A DNA stretch of 48,853 nucleotides from an uncultured Pelagibacteraceae bacterium (GCA_902619495.1 CACNEM010000003.1:1-48853); one strand, 5' to 3'. Shown: positions 1 to 9,760, counted from the first letter of the stretch. Program-made: numbers and translations. The notes: generated from the letters alone by a model not told the origin.

Positions 1-1290
1 TTTGACGAAAACTTCAAAATATTAATCCCTTTTAGTATAATTTTAATTCCTCTATTTTTAAGTTTATTCTTTTCACTTACAACATTGATTTTAGGACCTT
101 TACTTAATTTAAACTTAGGTTCAATTTTTATTCTTTCTGGCGCATTGTCGTTTTCAGATTTTATACGTGCAAAAATATTAAGCGGTTTCCCTTGGAATTT
201 ATGGGTCTACAGCTTTTCTTGGTCAACAGAAATAATACAGATTTTAAATAAAATTGGTCTTTTTGCATTTAACTTAATTTCAATTACAGTTTTTATGTTA
301 CCAGCAACAATCTTTTTAAATTTAAATTTAAGTAAAAAACTATTAATAATTGCATGTATTCCTTTATTCTTTCTTTCCCTTTTTATTTATGGGAATTATA
401 CGATCAACCAAAACAAAATTTTTATAAAGCCTTTTGAAGAAAAATTTAATATTAAAGTGGTAGCTCCAAATTTTGAACTTAAATATGGCTTAACAATCAA
501 AAATATACAAAGTAGATTAAATAAATTAATAAGATACAGTGAGCCAAATAAAGATATTAAAACTCTTTTTGTATGGCCCGAGGGTGTTTTCAGTGGTTAT
601 AGTTACAAAGAACTATTATTCTTGAAAGAAAAATTCTCACAAAACTTTGGTAAAAATCACTTTATTCTCTTTGGCATTAACAGACAAAGTAAGGATGAAA
701 ACGGACTATATAATAGTTTAATTGTCGTGAACAAAAATTTTGAAATAGTTCAGGAATATAATAAACAAAAACTAGTACCTTTCGGTGAGTTTTTGCCTTT
801 TGAAAAAATATTCAATAAATTTGGTCTTAAAAAAATTACTGAGGGCTACGGTTCTTTTTTAAAAGGGGAGAAACAAAACAATTTAATTTTAGAAAATTTA
901 AATATTTTACCTTTAATTTGCTATGAAGTAATTTTTACTCGTTTGATTCAGCAGTCAAGTGATGATACTAACTTAATTGTAAATATTTCAGAAGATGGTT
1001 GGTTTGGTAACTCAATTGGGCCACACCAACATTTTGTGAAAGGAGTATTTAGAGCAATTGAGCACAATTCTTATTTAATTAGGTCAGCTAATAAAGGTAT
1101 AACTGCAATTGTTAACAACAAAGGTGAAATTGTAAAAGAACTAAACTCCCGAGAAACTGGAAATATTGAGCTCGAAATACCCTTAATAAAAAATGAAAAT
1201 AAAAATAAAAATGATTTGATATTTTTTGTACTTTTAATTACATATATTTTTATCTTTTATTTTTACGAAAAAAATAATGACACAAAATAA
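1..1290 (+). CDS. lnt: Apolipoprotein N-acyltransferase, 5' end outside the window
   Basis: Lnt adds the third acyl chain to the N-terminal cysteine of lipoproteins at the outer face of the inner membrane. The frame is open from base 1, so the gene starts before the window and the TTG at 85 is not the likely start. The visible part begins with hydrophobic segments, followed by a nitrilase-type domain. That domain shows the expected Glu (WPEGVFSGY), Lys ([13 protein letters not shown]) and catalytic Cys (LICYEVIF), then a further C-terminal membrane segment. The stop overlaps the start of metK by 14 bases, so the two are probably co-transcribed. The lipoprotein gene at 44125 encodes one potential substrate. 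The family call is secure; only the missing N-terminus is unknown. Confidence 0.93.
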   Translation, partial: FDENFKILIPFSIILIPLFLSLFFSLTTLILGPLLNLNLGSIFILSGALSFSDFIRAKILSGFPWNLWVYSFSWSTEIIQILNKIGLFAFNLISITVFMLPATIFLNLNLSKKLLIIACIPLFFLSLFIYGNYTINQNKIFIKPFEEKFNIKVVAPNFELKYGLTIKNIQSRLNKLIRYSEPNKDIKTLFVWPEGVFSGYSYKELLFLKEKFSQNFGKNHFILFGINRQSKDENGLYNSLIVVNKNFEIVQEYNKQKLVPFGEFLPFEKIFNKFGLKKITEGYGSFLKGEKQNNLILENLNILPLICYEVIFTRLIQQSSDDTNLIVNISEDGWFGNSIGPHQHFVKGVFRAIEHNSYLIRSANKGITAIVNNKGEIVKELNSRETGNIELEIPLIKNENKNKNDLIFFVLLITYIFIFYFYEKNNDTK

Positions 1291-2440
1291 CTACTTATTT
1301 ACAAGTGAGTCCGTCTCAGAAGGTCATCCAGATAAAGTTTGTGATAGAATTTCAGATATGGTGGTAGATTCTTATCTCTCGAAAGATCCTGTCGCAAGAG
1401 TAGCGTGCGAAACCTTAACAACTACAAATAAAGTTGTTTTAGCTGGTGAAATTCGAGGACCTAAGATTGAAAAGGATGACTTAATTACCAAGGTAAGAAA
1501 TTGCATTAAAGACATTGGCTATGATCAAGAAGGTTTTAGTTGGAAAACTGCGAATATAGAAACATTTTTACATGAACAATCAGCCGATATTGCCATGGGC
1601 GTAGACTCAAAAGATAATAAAGATGAAGGTGCGGGTGATCAAGGTATTATGTTTGGCTTTGCTTGCAAAGAAACCGAGGACTTAATGCCAGCTCCAATTC
1701 ATTACTCTCATAAAATTTTAAGATTAATGGCACAAGATAGAAAAAAAGGGACTTTAATTGGCATTGAACCTGACTCTAAAAGCCAGGTCACAATGTTATA
1801 TGAAAATGATAGACCGGTAAAAGTAACCTCCGTTGTTATTTCTACTCAACATTCAAAAGATTTAAATCAAGAAAAAGTAAGAGAACTTATAATTCCTTAC
1901 ATTAAAAAATCGATACCTGAAAACTATTTAGAAGAGCTTGATAAGAAAGAAATTTATATTAATCCAACAGGTCAATTCATTATTGGTGGTCCTGACGGAG
2001 ATACAGGATTAACTGGTAGAAAAATTATTGTTGATACATATGGTGGAGCTGCACCACATGGTGGAGGGGCTTTTTCAGGAAAAGATCCAACAAAGGTTGA
2101 CAGATCTGCTGCATATGCATCTAGATATTTAGCAAAAAATATTGTTGCATCAGGCGCTTCTAGTAAATGCTTAATTCAATTAGCATATGCTATTGGTGTA
2201 TCAAAACCGTTATCAATTTTTATAAAACTATCCGACGGCGATGAGTCGAAAGTTGAAAAAATAAAGAAAATTATAAATGAAAATTTTGACTTGTCACCTA
2301 GAGGAATAAGAGAAATGTTAAAACTAAATAATCCTATTTATGAAGTGACATCTGCTTATGGTCACTTTGGCAGAAAACCAACAAATAAGGGTGAATTTAC
2401 TTGGGAAAAAACAGATAAAATAGATTTATTTAAACTGTAA
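1277..2440 (+). CDS. metK: S-adenosylmethionine synthetase
   Basis: Cytosolic enzyme making S-adenosylmethionine from methionine and ATP. At 387 aa it is close to the E. coli length (384 aa). Signature motifs are present: [12 protein letters not shown] near the N-terminus, [10 protein letters not shown] in the middle and the glycine-rich GGGAFSGKD loop. The ATG start lies inside the end of lnt, so there is no room for a SAM riboswitch directly upstream. AhcY, which removes the S-adenosylhomocysteine produced by SAM-dependent methylation, is encoded at 39068. Downstream of metK the usual alphaproteobacterial trmB and rimP are not found before nusA. Confidence 0.97.
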   Translation: MTQNNYLFTSESVSEGHPDKVCDRISDMVVDSYLSKDPVARVACETLTTTNKVVLAGEIRGPKIEKDDLITKVRNCIKDIGYDQEGFSWKTANIETFLHEQSADIAMGVDSKDNKDEGAGDQGIMFGFACKETEDLMPAPIHYSHKILRLMAQDRKKGTLIGIEPDSKSQVTMLYENDRPVKVTSVVISTQHSKDLNQEKVRELIIPYIKKSIPENYLEELDKKEIYINPTGQFIIGGPDGDTGLTGRKIIVDTYGGAAPHGGGAFSGKDPTKVDRSAAYASRYLAKNIVASGASSKCLIQLAYAIGVSKPLSIFIKLSDGDESKVEKIKKIINENFDLSPRGIREMLKLNNPIYEVTSAYGHFGRKPTNKGEFTWEKTDKIDLFKL

Positions 2441-2442
2441 TC

Positions 2443-2471
2443 TTGAAAAAACCATAATTTTCTTTTAAATA
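2443..2471 (+). promoter_or_regulatory. Possible promoter for the nusA operon
   Basis: TTGAAA (2443-2448) and TAAATA (2466-2471) are separated by 17 bases, directly after the metK stop. The -10 match is weak and the region is AT-rich, so chance is likely enough to keep confidence low. A promoter at about this place would be needed if the hairpin downstream acts as a conditional terminator. Confidence 0.28.
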
Positions 2472-2494
2472 ATAATAAAATATTTGAATAATTC

Positions 2495-2526
2495 AAAATG
2501 GGCAGTAGCCCATTTTTTTTTATGGG
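2495..2526 (+). terminator. Terminator-like hairpin in the nusA leader, possible attenuator
   Basis: A 9-bp perfect stem, AAAATGGGC (2495-2503) with GCCCATTTT (2508-2516), has a 4-base loop (AGTA) and runs into a T tract. This has the form of an intrinsic terminator. The nusA start is only 18 bases beyond the stem, too close for a separate promoter in between. A second copy of ATGGG lies at 2522-2526 and could pair with the same GCCCAT arm. That copy overlaps the nusA Shine-Dalgarno GGGAG (2524-2528). The arrangement resembles the rimP leader hairpin known from proteobacteria, but rimP itself is absent here. The simpler reading is a metK terminator. Confidence 0.6.
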
Positions 2527-2534
2527 AGATAAAA

Positions 2535-4085
2535 ATGTTAAACAGAGGATTAGATAAACTCGAACTTTTAAGAATAGTTGATGCTGTCGCTAATGAAAAA
2601 TCAATAGATAAAGAACTAGTAATCGGATCTATGGAAAGCGCGATACAGAAGGCAGCGTTAACAAAATTTGGAAACGATAATGATATAGAAGTCACTATTG
2701 ATAGAGAGAGCGGCGAGATTAAAATTCAAAAAGTTCTGAAGATCGTAGAAAAAATTGAGGACGCTGCTAGGGAAATCACTTTAGATCAAGCTGTAAAGAT
2801 TGAAACAAAAAACAAAGACTTGCAATTAGGTGATAAAATTTTTGAGGAATTGCCTCAGATTGATTTTGGGAGAATTGCTGCACAAAGTGCGAAACAAGTA
2901 ATAAGTTCAAAAGTTAGAGAGGCTGAAAAAAATAGGCAATATGAAGATTTTATAGATAAACAAGGTCAGATTTTAAGTGGAATTATAAAAAGACTTGAAT
3001 ACGGTAATGTTATTGTAGACTTAGGAAAAGCAGAGGGAGTAATTAAGAAGGATGAACTTATACCTAGGGAAATTTTAAAAACTGGAGATAGAGTTAAAGC
3101 CTACTGTTATGAGGTTAAAAAAGAATTAAAAGGTCATCAAATATTCCTATCAAGGGCTCACCCACAGTTTTTGGCCAGATTATTTTTTCAGGAGGTACCT
3201 GAAATTTACGAGGGGACAATAGAAATAAAATCGGTTGCAAGAGATCCTGGTAGTAGAGCAAAAATTTGTGTTCATTCACAAGACTCTTCTATTGATCCAG
3301 TTGGAGCATGTGTAGGTATGCGGGGAAGCAGAGTTCAAACCATAGTAAACGAACTACATGGTGAAAAAATTGACATAATAAAGTGGACAGAAGATCTTCC
3401 TTCTTTAATTTCAGAATCTTTATCACCTGCAGAAATACAAAAAGTTTTAATAGACCAAGATAATAAAAGAATAGATGTTATTCTTTCAGAAGAGAACTTA
3501 AGTAAGGCTATCGGTAGAAGAGGACAAAATGTGAGATTAGCATCAAAGCTAACAAATTTTGAAATTGATATTCTTACAGATAAAGAAGACTCTGAAAGAA
3601 GACAAGCAGAATTCAAAGATAGAACTGAAACTTTAATTAAGAATCTTGAAGTTGATGAAACTTTAGGCCAGCTGTTAGTTTCGGAGGGATTTACTTCAAT
3701 TGATGAAATTGCTCAGTCTAAATCTGAGGATATCTCAAAAATTGATGCAATTGATGAGGAGACAGCGAATGAATTAATTAATAGGTCGAAAGAAACAATT
3801 ATCAAGGAGAAAGAGGCTGTCGCATTAAAGCTCAAAGAACTTGGAGTAGAGGATAAACTAATAAACCTTAAAGGGATGACTCAAGGAATGCTAGTTATCT
3901 TAGGGCAAAAAAATATTAAAAAAATTAATGACTTTGCGGATTTATCATCAGATGAATTGATCGGGGGTTTTGATGAAATTAAAGGAAAAAAAATAAGAAT
4001 CGATGGATACCTTGAAGAATTTTCTTTATCAAGAAAAGAAGCTGACGACTTAATTATGGCGGCTAGAGAGATTGCGTATAAGTAA
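2535..4085 (+). CDS. nusA: Transcription termination/antitermination factor NusA
   Basis: NusA binds RNA polymerase and nascent RNA and modulates pausing, termination and rRNA antitermination. The protein is 516 aa (E. coli 495). In order it has an N-terminal polymerase-binding domain (start MLNRGLDKLELLR), an S1 domain around residues 130-200 (GNVIVDLGKAEGVI), two KH domains (GACVGMRGSRVQTIVNEL and AIGRRGQNVRLASKL), and a C-terminal acidic helix-hairpin-helix repeat region. I chose the ATG at 2535 because GGGAG lies 6 bases upstream. An in-frame TTG at 2484 would place the start inside the leader hairpin region and add residues unlike the family. No rimP precedes it and no ylxR follows it, although both commonly flank nusA. 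Confidence 0.95.
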   Translation: MLNRGLDKLELLRIVDAVANEKSIDKELVIGSMESAIQKAALTKFGNDNDIEVTIDRESGEIKIQKVLKIVEKIEDAAREITLDQAVKIETKNKDLQLGDKIFEELPQIDFGRIAAQSAKQVISSKVREAEKNRQYEDFIDKQGQILSGIIKRLEYGNVIVDLGKAEGVIKKDELIPREILKTGDRVKAYCYEVKKELKGHQIFLSRAHPQFLARLFFQEVPEIYEGTIEIKSVARDPGSRAKICVHSQDSSIDPVGACVGMRGSRVQTIVNELHGEKIDIIKWTEDLPSLISESLSPAEIQKVLIDQDNKRIDVILSEENLSKAIGRRGQNVRLASKLTNFEIDILTDKEDSERRQAEFKDRTETLIKNLEVDETLGQLLVSEGFTSIDEIAQSKSEDISKIDAIDEETANELINRSKETIIKEKEAVALKLKELGVEDKLINLKGMTQGMLVILGQKNIKKINDFADLSSDELIGGFDEIKGKKIRIDGYLEEFSLSRKEADDLIMAAREIAYK

Positions 4086-4089
4086 TGTT

Positions 4090-6273
4090 ATGGAAAAAGA
4101 TAAAAAAAAGACACTTACAATTTCATCAAATTTAAAAAAAAAAATTGATACATCTTCTTTTTCGGCAGCAGGGAAAAAATCTTTTTCAATAGATAAAAAA
4201 AAACCTTATAGATTTAATAAACCAGCAAATAAAGCAAATATAAGCTCAAATCATAAATCGACTAAAGAAGTTAAGGCAAAAAATTTTGCAAGGAAATTTA
4301 TTGAACAACAAGCAACAAAAGATTTTATTGAAAAAGAAAATAAGCCAACAGGTAAGAGTAAATTAAGGCTTAAAGCTCCAATAGACAAAAGAGATTTCAA
4401 ATTAACTGTTTCAAGAGCTTTAAATGTTGAAGAAATTGAAATCAAACAACGAAGTTTAGCTTCTGTAAAAAGGGCAAGACTCAAAGAAAAGAAAAACAAA
4501 CCAGATGGAGAAGAGAAAAAAGAGTTTAAAAAAGTTATCAGAGAAGTAAAGATTCCAGAACAAATTACAATACAAGAGCTTTCTAACAGAATGGCCGAAA
4601 AGTCTAATGAGATTATTAAATTTTTGTTCAATATGAAAGTCGTAGCAACAATCAATCATAGCATCGATAAAGATACTGCCGAATATATAGTCAAGGAATT
4701 TGGTCATAAACCAATTATTGAAGAAAAGCCAACAATAGAAACAATAAAAGTTAAAGAAAAATTTGAGGGTGAAGTAAAGACAAGACCACCAGTTGTTACC
4801 ATTATGGGGCATGTAGATCATGGTAAAACTTCTTTGCTTGATGCTCTCAGAGATACTAATGTAGTTTCTGGAGAATACGGAGGAATTACCCAACATATTG
4901 GAGCTTATCAAGTCAAAGCAAATAATGATAAAATTATAACTTTTATAGATACTCCGGGACACGCTGCATTCACAGAAATGCGTGCAAGAGGTTCAAAAAT
5001 TACAGATATTGTAGTTTTGGTTGTTGCTGCAGATGATGGTATTAAACCACAAACTATTGAAGCAATAAAACATGCTAAGGCAGCAAAGGTGCCAATAATT
5101 GTTGCAATTAACAAATGTGACTTACCAGAAAAAAATATTAGCAAAATTAAAAATGAAATGATGCAGTACGAACTAATCGCAGAAGATTTAAGCGGAGATA
5201 CTTTATTTGTTGAAGTCTCAGCGCTAAAAAAAATAAATTTAGATAAACTTAAAGAGAGTATATTGTTACAATCTGAAATTCTTGACTTAAAAGCGTCATA
5301 TACAGAAAAAGCGACGGGTGTTGTTATAGAGTCAAAAATTGACAAAGGTAAAGGACCTGTATCCACAATATTAATAAGTAATGGAAAATTAAATAGAGGG
5401 GATTTCTTTGTTTGCGGGAATACTTGGGGAAAAATAAGGGCAATGATAAGCTATGAAGGCAAAACCTTGGATGATGCATTTCCATCAACACCTGTTGAAA
5501 TACTAGGAATGAACAATTCTGCTTACGCTGGGGCTGAGTTTATTGTAACAAAAAATGAAGAAGAAGCCAAAAGACTGTCAGAATATAAAAAAAATAATAC
5601 TAATCAAAATAAAGTTTTAGCTAAAGATAAAACTACTCTATTTGATAATAGCAGCGATAAAGAAGAGCTGAACATAATAATAAAATCTGATGTGCAAGGA
5701 TCAAGTGAGGCGTTGAAAACTGCGATTAGTAAAATCGTTCATAAAGAAGTTGAGGCGAAAATTATTTTATCAGATATAGGAATGATAAATGAAACAGACG
5801 TATCTCTTGCTAAAGCTTCTAATGCTGTATTAATTGGTTTTAATGTAAAACCTAACAGAGAAGCAAAAAAACTAGCTGAAGAGCAAAAAATAGAAATAAA
5901 ATTTTTTAATATAATCTATGAGGCATTAGATTTTATTGAAAAATCTTTATCAGGACTTCTAGAACCAGATATAAAAGAAACCGTCCTAGGAAGTGCAGAG
6001 ATTAAAAAAATTTTTAATGTTTCAAATGCTGGAAAAGTAGCCGGTTCAAAAGTTATAAGTGGTGAAATTAAGAGCAAATCTAAGGCTAGAATTATCAGAG
6101 ATGGTGTTGTTGTATTTAATGGAGAAATTTTAACAATCTTTAGAGAAAAGAATCAGGTCAAAGAAGTTGGAACAGGTTTAGAATGTGGTATTAGTATTAA
6201 AGATTTTATAGATTTTAAAGAAAAAGATGTGATCGAGTCATATCTCTCTGAGAAGGTAAGCAGGTCGATATAA
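4090..6273 (+). CDS. infB: Translation initiation factor IF-2
   Basis: GTPase that brings initiator fMet-tRNA to the 30S subunit and promotes subunit joining. The 727-aa protein is shorter than E. coli IF-2 (890 aa), mainly in the basic, low-complexity N-terminal region. The G domain is complete: P-loop GHVDHGKT at 240-247, DTPGH from residue 287 and NKCD at 341-344. Domains II-IV follow. I chose the ATG at 4090, four bases after the nusA stop. An upstream in-frame TTG at 4072 lies inside nusA and has no obvious advantage. The gene is co-directional with nusA and rbfA with almost no spacing, so one transcript is likely. Confidence 0.96.
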   Translation: MEKDKKKTLTISSNLKKKIDTSSFSAAGKKSFSIDKKKPYRFNKPANKANISSNHKSTKEVKAKNFARKFIEQQATKDFIEKENKPTGKSKLRLKAPIDKRDFKLTVSRALNVEEIEIKQRSLASVKRARLKEKKNKPDGEEKKEFKKVIREVKIPEQITIQELSNRMAEKSNEIIKFLFNMKVVATINHSIDKDTAEYIVKEFGHKPIIEEKPTIETIKVKEKFEGEVKTRPPVVTIMGHVDHGKTSLLDALRDTNVVSGEYGGITQHIGAYQVKANNDKIITFIDTPGHAAFTEMRARGSKITDIVVLVVAADDGIKPQTIEAIKHAKAAKVPIIVAINKCDLPEKNISKIKNEMMQYELIAEDLSGDTLFVEVSALKKINLDKLKESILLQSEILDLKASYTEKATGVVIESKIDKGKGPVSTILISNGKLNRGDFFVCGNTWGKIRAMISYEGKTLDDAFPSTPVEILGMNNSAYAGAEFIVTKNEEEAKRLSEYKKNNTNQNKVLAKDKTTLFDNSSDKEELNIIIKSDVQGSSEALKTAISKIVHKEVEAKIILSDIGMINETDVSLAKASNAVLIGFNVKPNREAKKLAEEQKIEIKFFNIIYEALDFIEKSLSGLLEPDIKETVLGSAEIKKIFNVSNAGKVAGSKVISGEIKSKSKARIIRDGVVVFNGEILTIFREKNQVKEVGTGLECGISIKDFIDFKEKDVIESYLSEKVSRSI

Positions 6274-6275
6274 TT

Positions 6276-6674
6276 ATGAATAATCAAATTTCCCAAAAAG
6301 CTTTTAGTCAAAGACAATTAAGAGTTGGTGAGCTGGTAAAGCAAAATCTTGGAGAATTATTTATAAGAAATGAGGCAAAAATACCGAGTATTAACTCTAA
6401 ATTCATCACAGTTACTGAGGTAAGAATGACACCTGACTTAAAAACGGCTAGAGTTTACGTTATTCCTTTAGGCGGAATAGAAGCTAAAGAAACAGTAAAA
6501 ATCTTGACGGAATACTCTCATCTTGTTAGAAAAGCTCTGTCTAAGAGGCTAGATATAAAGTTTCTTCCTAAACTCACATTTGTTGAAGATAACTCATTTG
6601 AATATGCTGAAAAGATTGAAAGAATAATAAAAAAAAATAAAGATAATGATAAAGAAAAAAAAAGATACAATTAA
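6276..6674 (+). CDS. rbfA: 30S ribosome-binding factor A
   Basis: Small cytosolic assembly factor that binds immature 30S subunits and supports 16S rRNA 5' end maturation. The protein is 132 aa, typical of the family. It begins with the conserved QRQLRVGELVKQNLGELF-type helix and has the central VTEVRMTPDLKTARVYV strand with the RbfA KH-like fold. The ATG is two bases after the infB stop. The 3' end overlaps rpsO by 29 bases; the last residues are a lysine-rich tail ([14 protein letters not shown]) formed by the same A-rich DNA that encodes the rpsO N-terminus. truB, normally next, is absent here. Confidence 0.93.
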   Translation: MNNQISQKAFSQRQLRVGELVKQNLGELFIRNEAKIPSINSKFITVTEVRMTPDLKTARVYVIPLGGIEAKETVKILTEYSHLVRKALSKRLDIKFLPKLTFVEDNSFEYAEKIERIIKKNKDNDKEKKRYN

Positions 6675-6906
6675 AGCGTTAGCAATCCACGCAAAAGACG
6701 TCGGTTCAACTGAGATACAGATAGGCTTACTTACGGATAAAATTACAAAGTTGTCTGAGCATTTTAAAAAATTTAAAAAAGATAAACATTCAACTTTAGG
6801 TTTGGCTAAATCAGTTAACAAAAGAAAAAAACTTCTTGTTTACCTTAAAAAGAAAAATACCGAGTCTTACCAAAAGGTTATTAAACAACTTAACTTAAGG
6901 AAATAA
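6646..6906 (+). CDS. rpsO: 30S ribosomal protein S15
   Basis: Primary rRNA-binding protein of the 30S platform. The 86-aa protein matches S15 in length and order: an N-terminal helix, the [13 protein letters not shown] segment, then [15 protein letters not shown] and [14 protein letters not shown]. Two points are unusual. The first 29 bases lie within rbfA. The highly conserved DHHSRRGLL rRNA-contact loop reads DKHSTLGLA, keeping the Asp, second His, Ser and Gly but losing two arginines. The stop shares one base with the pnp start. An rpsO-pnp pair is classical, and in E. coli both are part of one regulated operon. Confidence 0.93.
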   Translation: MIKKKKDTIKALAIHAKDVGSTEIQIGLLTDKITKLSEHFKKFKKDKHSTLGLAKSVNKRKKLLVYLKKKNTESYQKVIKQLNLRK

Positions 6907-8645
6907 TGTTTAAAATAAATAAGGAAGAATTAGAAGTTAATGGTAAAAAATTAACTTTAGAGACCGGTAAAGTTGCTCGTCAAGCCGATGGCGCTATAAT
7001 TGCTTCACTTGGTGAAACTGTAGTAATAGCCACAGCAGTTGGAGCAAAAAAAGTTGCTGAAGGACAGGATTACTTTCCGTTGTCAGTGAATTATCAAGAA
7101 AAATATTACGCAGCTGGTAAAATACCAGGAGGATATTTTAAAAGAGAAGCTAGACCAACTGAAGCTGAAACATTAATTTCAAGACTGATTGATAGACCGA
7201 TAAGACCTTTATTTCCCTCAGGATTCATGAACGAAGTACAAGTGCTCCCAACAGTCTTGTCTTATGATAGTGAAAATCAAGCAGATATTTTGTCAATTAT
7301 AGCTTCCTCTGCAGCTTTAGCTATTTCAGGTCTGCCATTCCTAGGACCAATAGCTGCAAGTAGAGTTGGTTACAGAGACGGAAAGTATTTATTAAATCCT
7401 TCGGTAGAGGAACTAAAAGACTCAGAGTTAGATTTAGTAGTTGCAGGAACTAAGGATGCAGTTCTAATGGTAGAGTCAGAAACATCTGGCTTGTCTGAAA
7501 AAGTAATGCTAGATGCAGTAAAATTTGGCCATGAAAAATTTGTGCCAATAATCGAGGCAATTGAAAAGTTGGTAAAAAAAGCCGGAAAGCCTAAATGGGA
7601 AGTTGAGGAAGTAGACCATTCTGAAATCAAAAAAAAAATTGCTGGAAAATTTGAGAGTAGTTTAAGAAGCGCTTTTAAGGAAATAGATAAGAAAAAAAGA
7701 TCTACAGCCATTTCTGAAATAGAGACTCAGTGTAAAGAAATGTTTGCTGAAGATGAAACTGTTACAGAAAACCAAGTAATGTCTCAGCTAAAATCTTTAG
7801 AAAAAGATATTGTAAGAACTGCAATATTAAAAGAAAAAAAGAGAATTGATGGAAGAGGTTTAGCAGATGTAAGACAAATTAAATGTGAAGTTGGTGTTTT
7901 ACCTAGAACTCACGGTTCAGCCCTTTTTACAAGAGGAGAAACTCAAGCTCTAGTGGTTACTACTCTAGGGATGACTGATGACGAACAAAGATTAGAAAGC
8001 TTGGAAGGAATGCAAAGATCAAATTTTATGTTGCACTACAATTTTCCACCATTTTCAGTTGGAGAATGTGGAAGGATAGGAACTGGTAGAAGAGAAATAG
8101 GACATGGAAAACTTGCGTGGAGAGCAATAAATTCTTCCTTACCGCTAAAAGAAAATTTTCCATACACGTTAAGGGTAGTTTCAGAAATAACTGAGTCTAA
8201 TGGATCTTCATCCATGGCAACAGTTTGTGGAACTTCTCTTTCATTAATGGATGCAGGGGTTCCAATTAAAGAACCAGTTGCAGGGATAGCGATGGGATTA
8301 ATAAAAGAAGGTGATGATTTTTCTGTACTGTCGGATATTTTAGGAGACGAAGACCATTTAGGTGATATGGATTTTAAAGTAGCAGGTACTAAAGATGGCA
8401 TAACATCACTTCAAATGGATATCAAAATTACAGGTATCACATTCGAAATAATGGAAAAAGCCTTAAATCAAGCCAAAGGGGGAAGAGAGCATATTTTAGG
8501 TGAAATGAATAAAGCTATTAAAACTTCGAGAAAAGAATTTTCTAAACATACGCCAAAAATGGAAACAATTAAAGTTGATAAAAAAGATATAGCAACAGTA
8601 ATTGGTAAAGGTGGAGCAACAATCAGAGAGATTGTCGAGACTTGA
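6906..8645 (+). CDS. pnp: Polyribonucleotide nucleotidyltransferase, cut by an in-frame TGA
   Basis: PNPase degrades RNA 3' to 5' using phosphate, often with RNase E. The 579-aa product read to the first stop has both RNase PH-type core domains and the linking helical domain. The second core contains [20 protein letters not shown] and [12 protein letters not shown]. It then enters the KH domain ([15 protein letters not shown]) and stops at TGA 8643-8645. The same frame continues without gap through the rest of KH and the S1 domain to 8978, so a complete gene would be about 690 aa (E. coli 711). TGA is a normal stop elsewhere here (irr, dnaN). The stop may be a sequencing or assembly error, or a real nonsense mutation; E. 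coli PNPase lacking KH/S1 keeps partial activity. Confidence 0.85.
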   Translation: MFKINKEELEVNGKKLTLETGKVARQADGAIIASLGETVVIATAVGAKKVAEGQDYFPLSVNYQEKYYAAGKIPGGYFKREARPTEAETLISRLIDRPIRPLFPSGFMNEVQVLPTVLSYDSENQADILSIIASSAALAISGLPFLGPIAASRVGYRDGKYLLNPSVEELKDSELDLVVAGTKDAVLMVESETSGLSEKVMLDAVKFGHEKFVPIIEAIEKLVKKAGKPKWEVEEVDHSEIKKKIAGKFESSLRSAFKEIDKKKRSTAISEIETQCKEMFAEDETVTENQVMSQLKSLEKDIVRTAILKEKKRIDGRGLADVRQIKCEVGVLPRTHGSALFTRGETQALVVTTLGMTDDEQRLESLEGMQRSNFMLHYNFPPFSVGECGRIGTGRREIGHGKLAWRAINSSLPLKENFPYTLRVVSEITESNGSSSMATVCGTSLSLMDAGVPIKEPVAGIAMGLIKEGDDFSVLSDILGDEDHLGDMDFKVAGTKDGITSLQMDIKITGITFEIMEKALNQAKGGREHILGEMNKAIKTSRKEFSKHTPKMETIKVDKKDIATVIGKGGATIREIVET

Positions 8646-8978
8646 GGAGCAAAAGTTGACGTTAAAGATACCGGTGAAGTAACTGTTGCTGCACCAGATG
8701 AAGCTTCAAGAAATAAAGCTATTGAATTCATTAAAGATTTAATTGCTAAACCAGAGATGGGTAAAATTTACAAAGGCAAAGTAGTAAAAATTATGGAATT
8801 TGGGGCTTTTGTAAACTTTTTAGGTAAGCAAGATGGTCTTGTACATATTTCTGAATTAGCTAATAAGCGAGTAGCTAAAGTTGGAGACGTTGTAAAAGAG
8901 GGCGATGAAGTATCTGTAAAAGTTGTTGGATTTGATAGGGGAAAAGTAAAACTTTCAATGAAGCAAGCTTCTGTCTAG
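8646..8978 (+). pseudogene. pnp: 3' part of pnp (end of KH and S1 domains) beyond the internal stop
   Basis: This stretch is in the same frame as the upstream pnp part and continues its KH domain with [20 protein letters not shown]. It then gives a full S1 RNA-binding domain ([47 protein letters not shown]). Sequence quality looks undisturbed: no frameshift and no second stop before TAG at 8976-8978. An ATG at 8757 could in principle start a free 73-aa S1 protein, but it has no clear Shine-Dalgarno and I would not call it a gene. The TAG overlaps the convergent fabI stop in a shared CTAG. Confidence 0.85.
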
Positions 8979-9760
8979 ACTATGTTCTTCGGATCGGGCA
9001 TTCCCATTTTATTATAACCAGCATCTACATAGTGTATTTCACCTGTCACACCTGCAGCTAAATTACTTAATAAGTATAAGGCTGAATTCCCAACATCGTG
9101 GATATCTACATTTCTTTTTAAAAATGAATGATCCTCATTCCATTTGTATAAAAATTTTGCATCTCCAATAGCAGATGCTGCCAGAGTTTTTATAGGACCT
9201 GCACTAATAGCGTTTACTCTTATTTTTTTTGAGCCTAGATCTCTTGCCAGATATTTTACACTTGCCTCCAAGGCAGATTTACAAACTCCCATAACATTAT
9301 AATTGGGAATAGCCTTAGTAGATTCGTATGTAAGGGTCAGCAAACTCCCTCCATTTCTCATTATCTTTGAGGCCTCTTTCGATACTTCAGTAAATGAAAA
9401 ACATGAAATTAGCATGCTTCTGAGAAAATTATCTCTGGTTGTGTTTAAATATTCTCCAGATAATTCTGATTTATCCGAAAAAGCAACAGCATGAACGACA
9501 AAGTCTATTTCACCCCACTTTGACTTTATATCTTCAAAAAGTTTTATAACTTCCTCCTTTTTTTCTACATCACAACTAAAAGTGATATTTGAATTCAATT
9601 TTTCTGCTAATGGGATTACTCTTTTTTTCAATGCATCACCTAAGTAGGTAAAAGCTAATTTTGCTCCTGCCTCTGATAGTTTTTGAGATATACCCCATGC
9701 AATTGATCGTTCGTTTGCTACTCCCATTATCAAACCTTTTTTGCCTTTCATTAAGCTCAT
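8975..9760 (-). CDS. fabI: Enoyl-[acyl-carrier-protein] reductase (NADH)
   Basis: Catalyses the last reductive step of each fatty acid elongation cycle. The 261-aa protein belongs to the short-chain dehydrogenase superfamily. Near the N-terminus is the FabI-type nucleotide-binding motif [16 protein letters not shown]. The catalytic Tyr-x6-Lys is seen as YNVMGVCK, followed by the substrate-loop region [14 protein letters not shown]. It is the last gene of fabA-fabB-fabI. Its ATG overlaps the fabB stop by one base (TAATG). Its TAG stop overlaps the pnp stop on the other strand by 4 bases, leaving no room for a terminator. Confidence 0.96.
   Translation of the reverse strand: MSLMKGKKGLIMGVANERSIAWGISQKLSEAGAKLAFTYLGDALKKRVIPLAEKLNSNITFSCDVEKKEEVIKLFEDIKSKWGEIDFVVHAVAFSDKSELSGEYLNTTRDNFLRSMLISCFSFTEVSKEASKIMRNGGSLLTLTYESTKAIPNYNVMGVCKSALEASVKYLARDLGSKKIRVNAISAGPIKTLAASAIGDAKFLYKWNEDHSFLKRNVDIHDVGNSALYLLSNLAAGVTGEIHYVDAGYNKMGMPDPKNIV

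Noticed and set aside
1200-1276. SAM riboswitch before metK
   Set aside because: metK starts inside lnt and this stretch is lnt coding sequence; no intergenic leader exists.
4251-5366. Long antisense reading frames across infB (and similar ones in pnp, polA, fabI, RND)
   Set aside because: They are mirror frames of clear protein-coding genes, lack start signals and give low-complexity Ser/Phe-rich proteins.
8643-8645. TGA read as tryptophan or selenocysteine in pnp
   Set aside because: irr (11972-11974) and dnaN (24065-24067) end in TGA, so it is a working stop. The site is not a Trp or Cys position in the family, and I saw no SECIS-like stem directly after it.
8757-8978. Independent 73-aa S1-domain gene
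   Set aside because: It is in frame with and continuous to pnp; no Shine-Dalgarno or promoter before its ATG.
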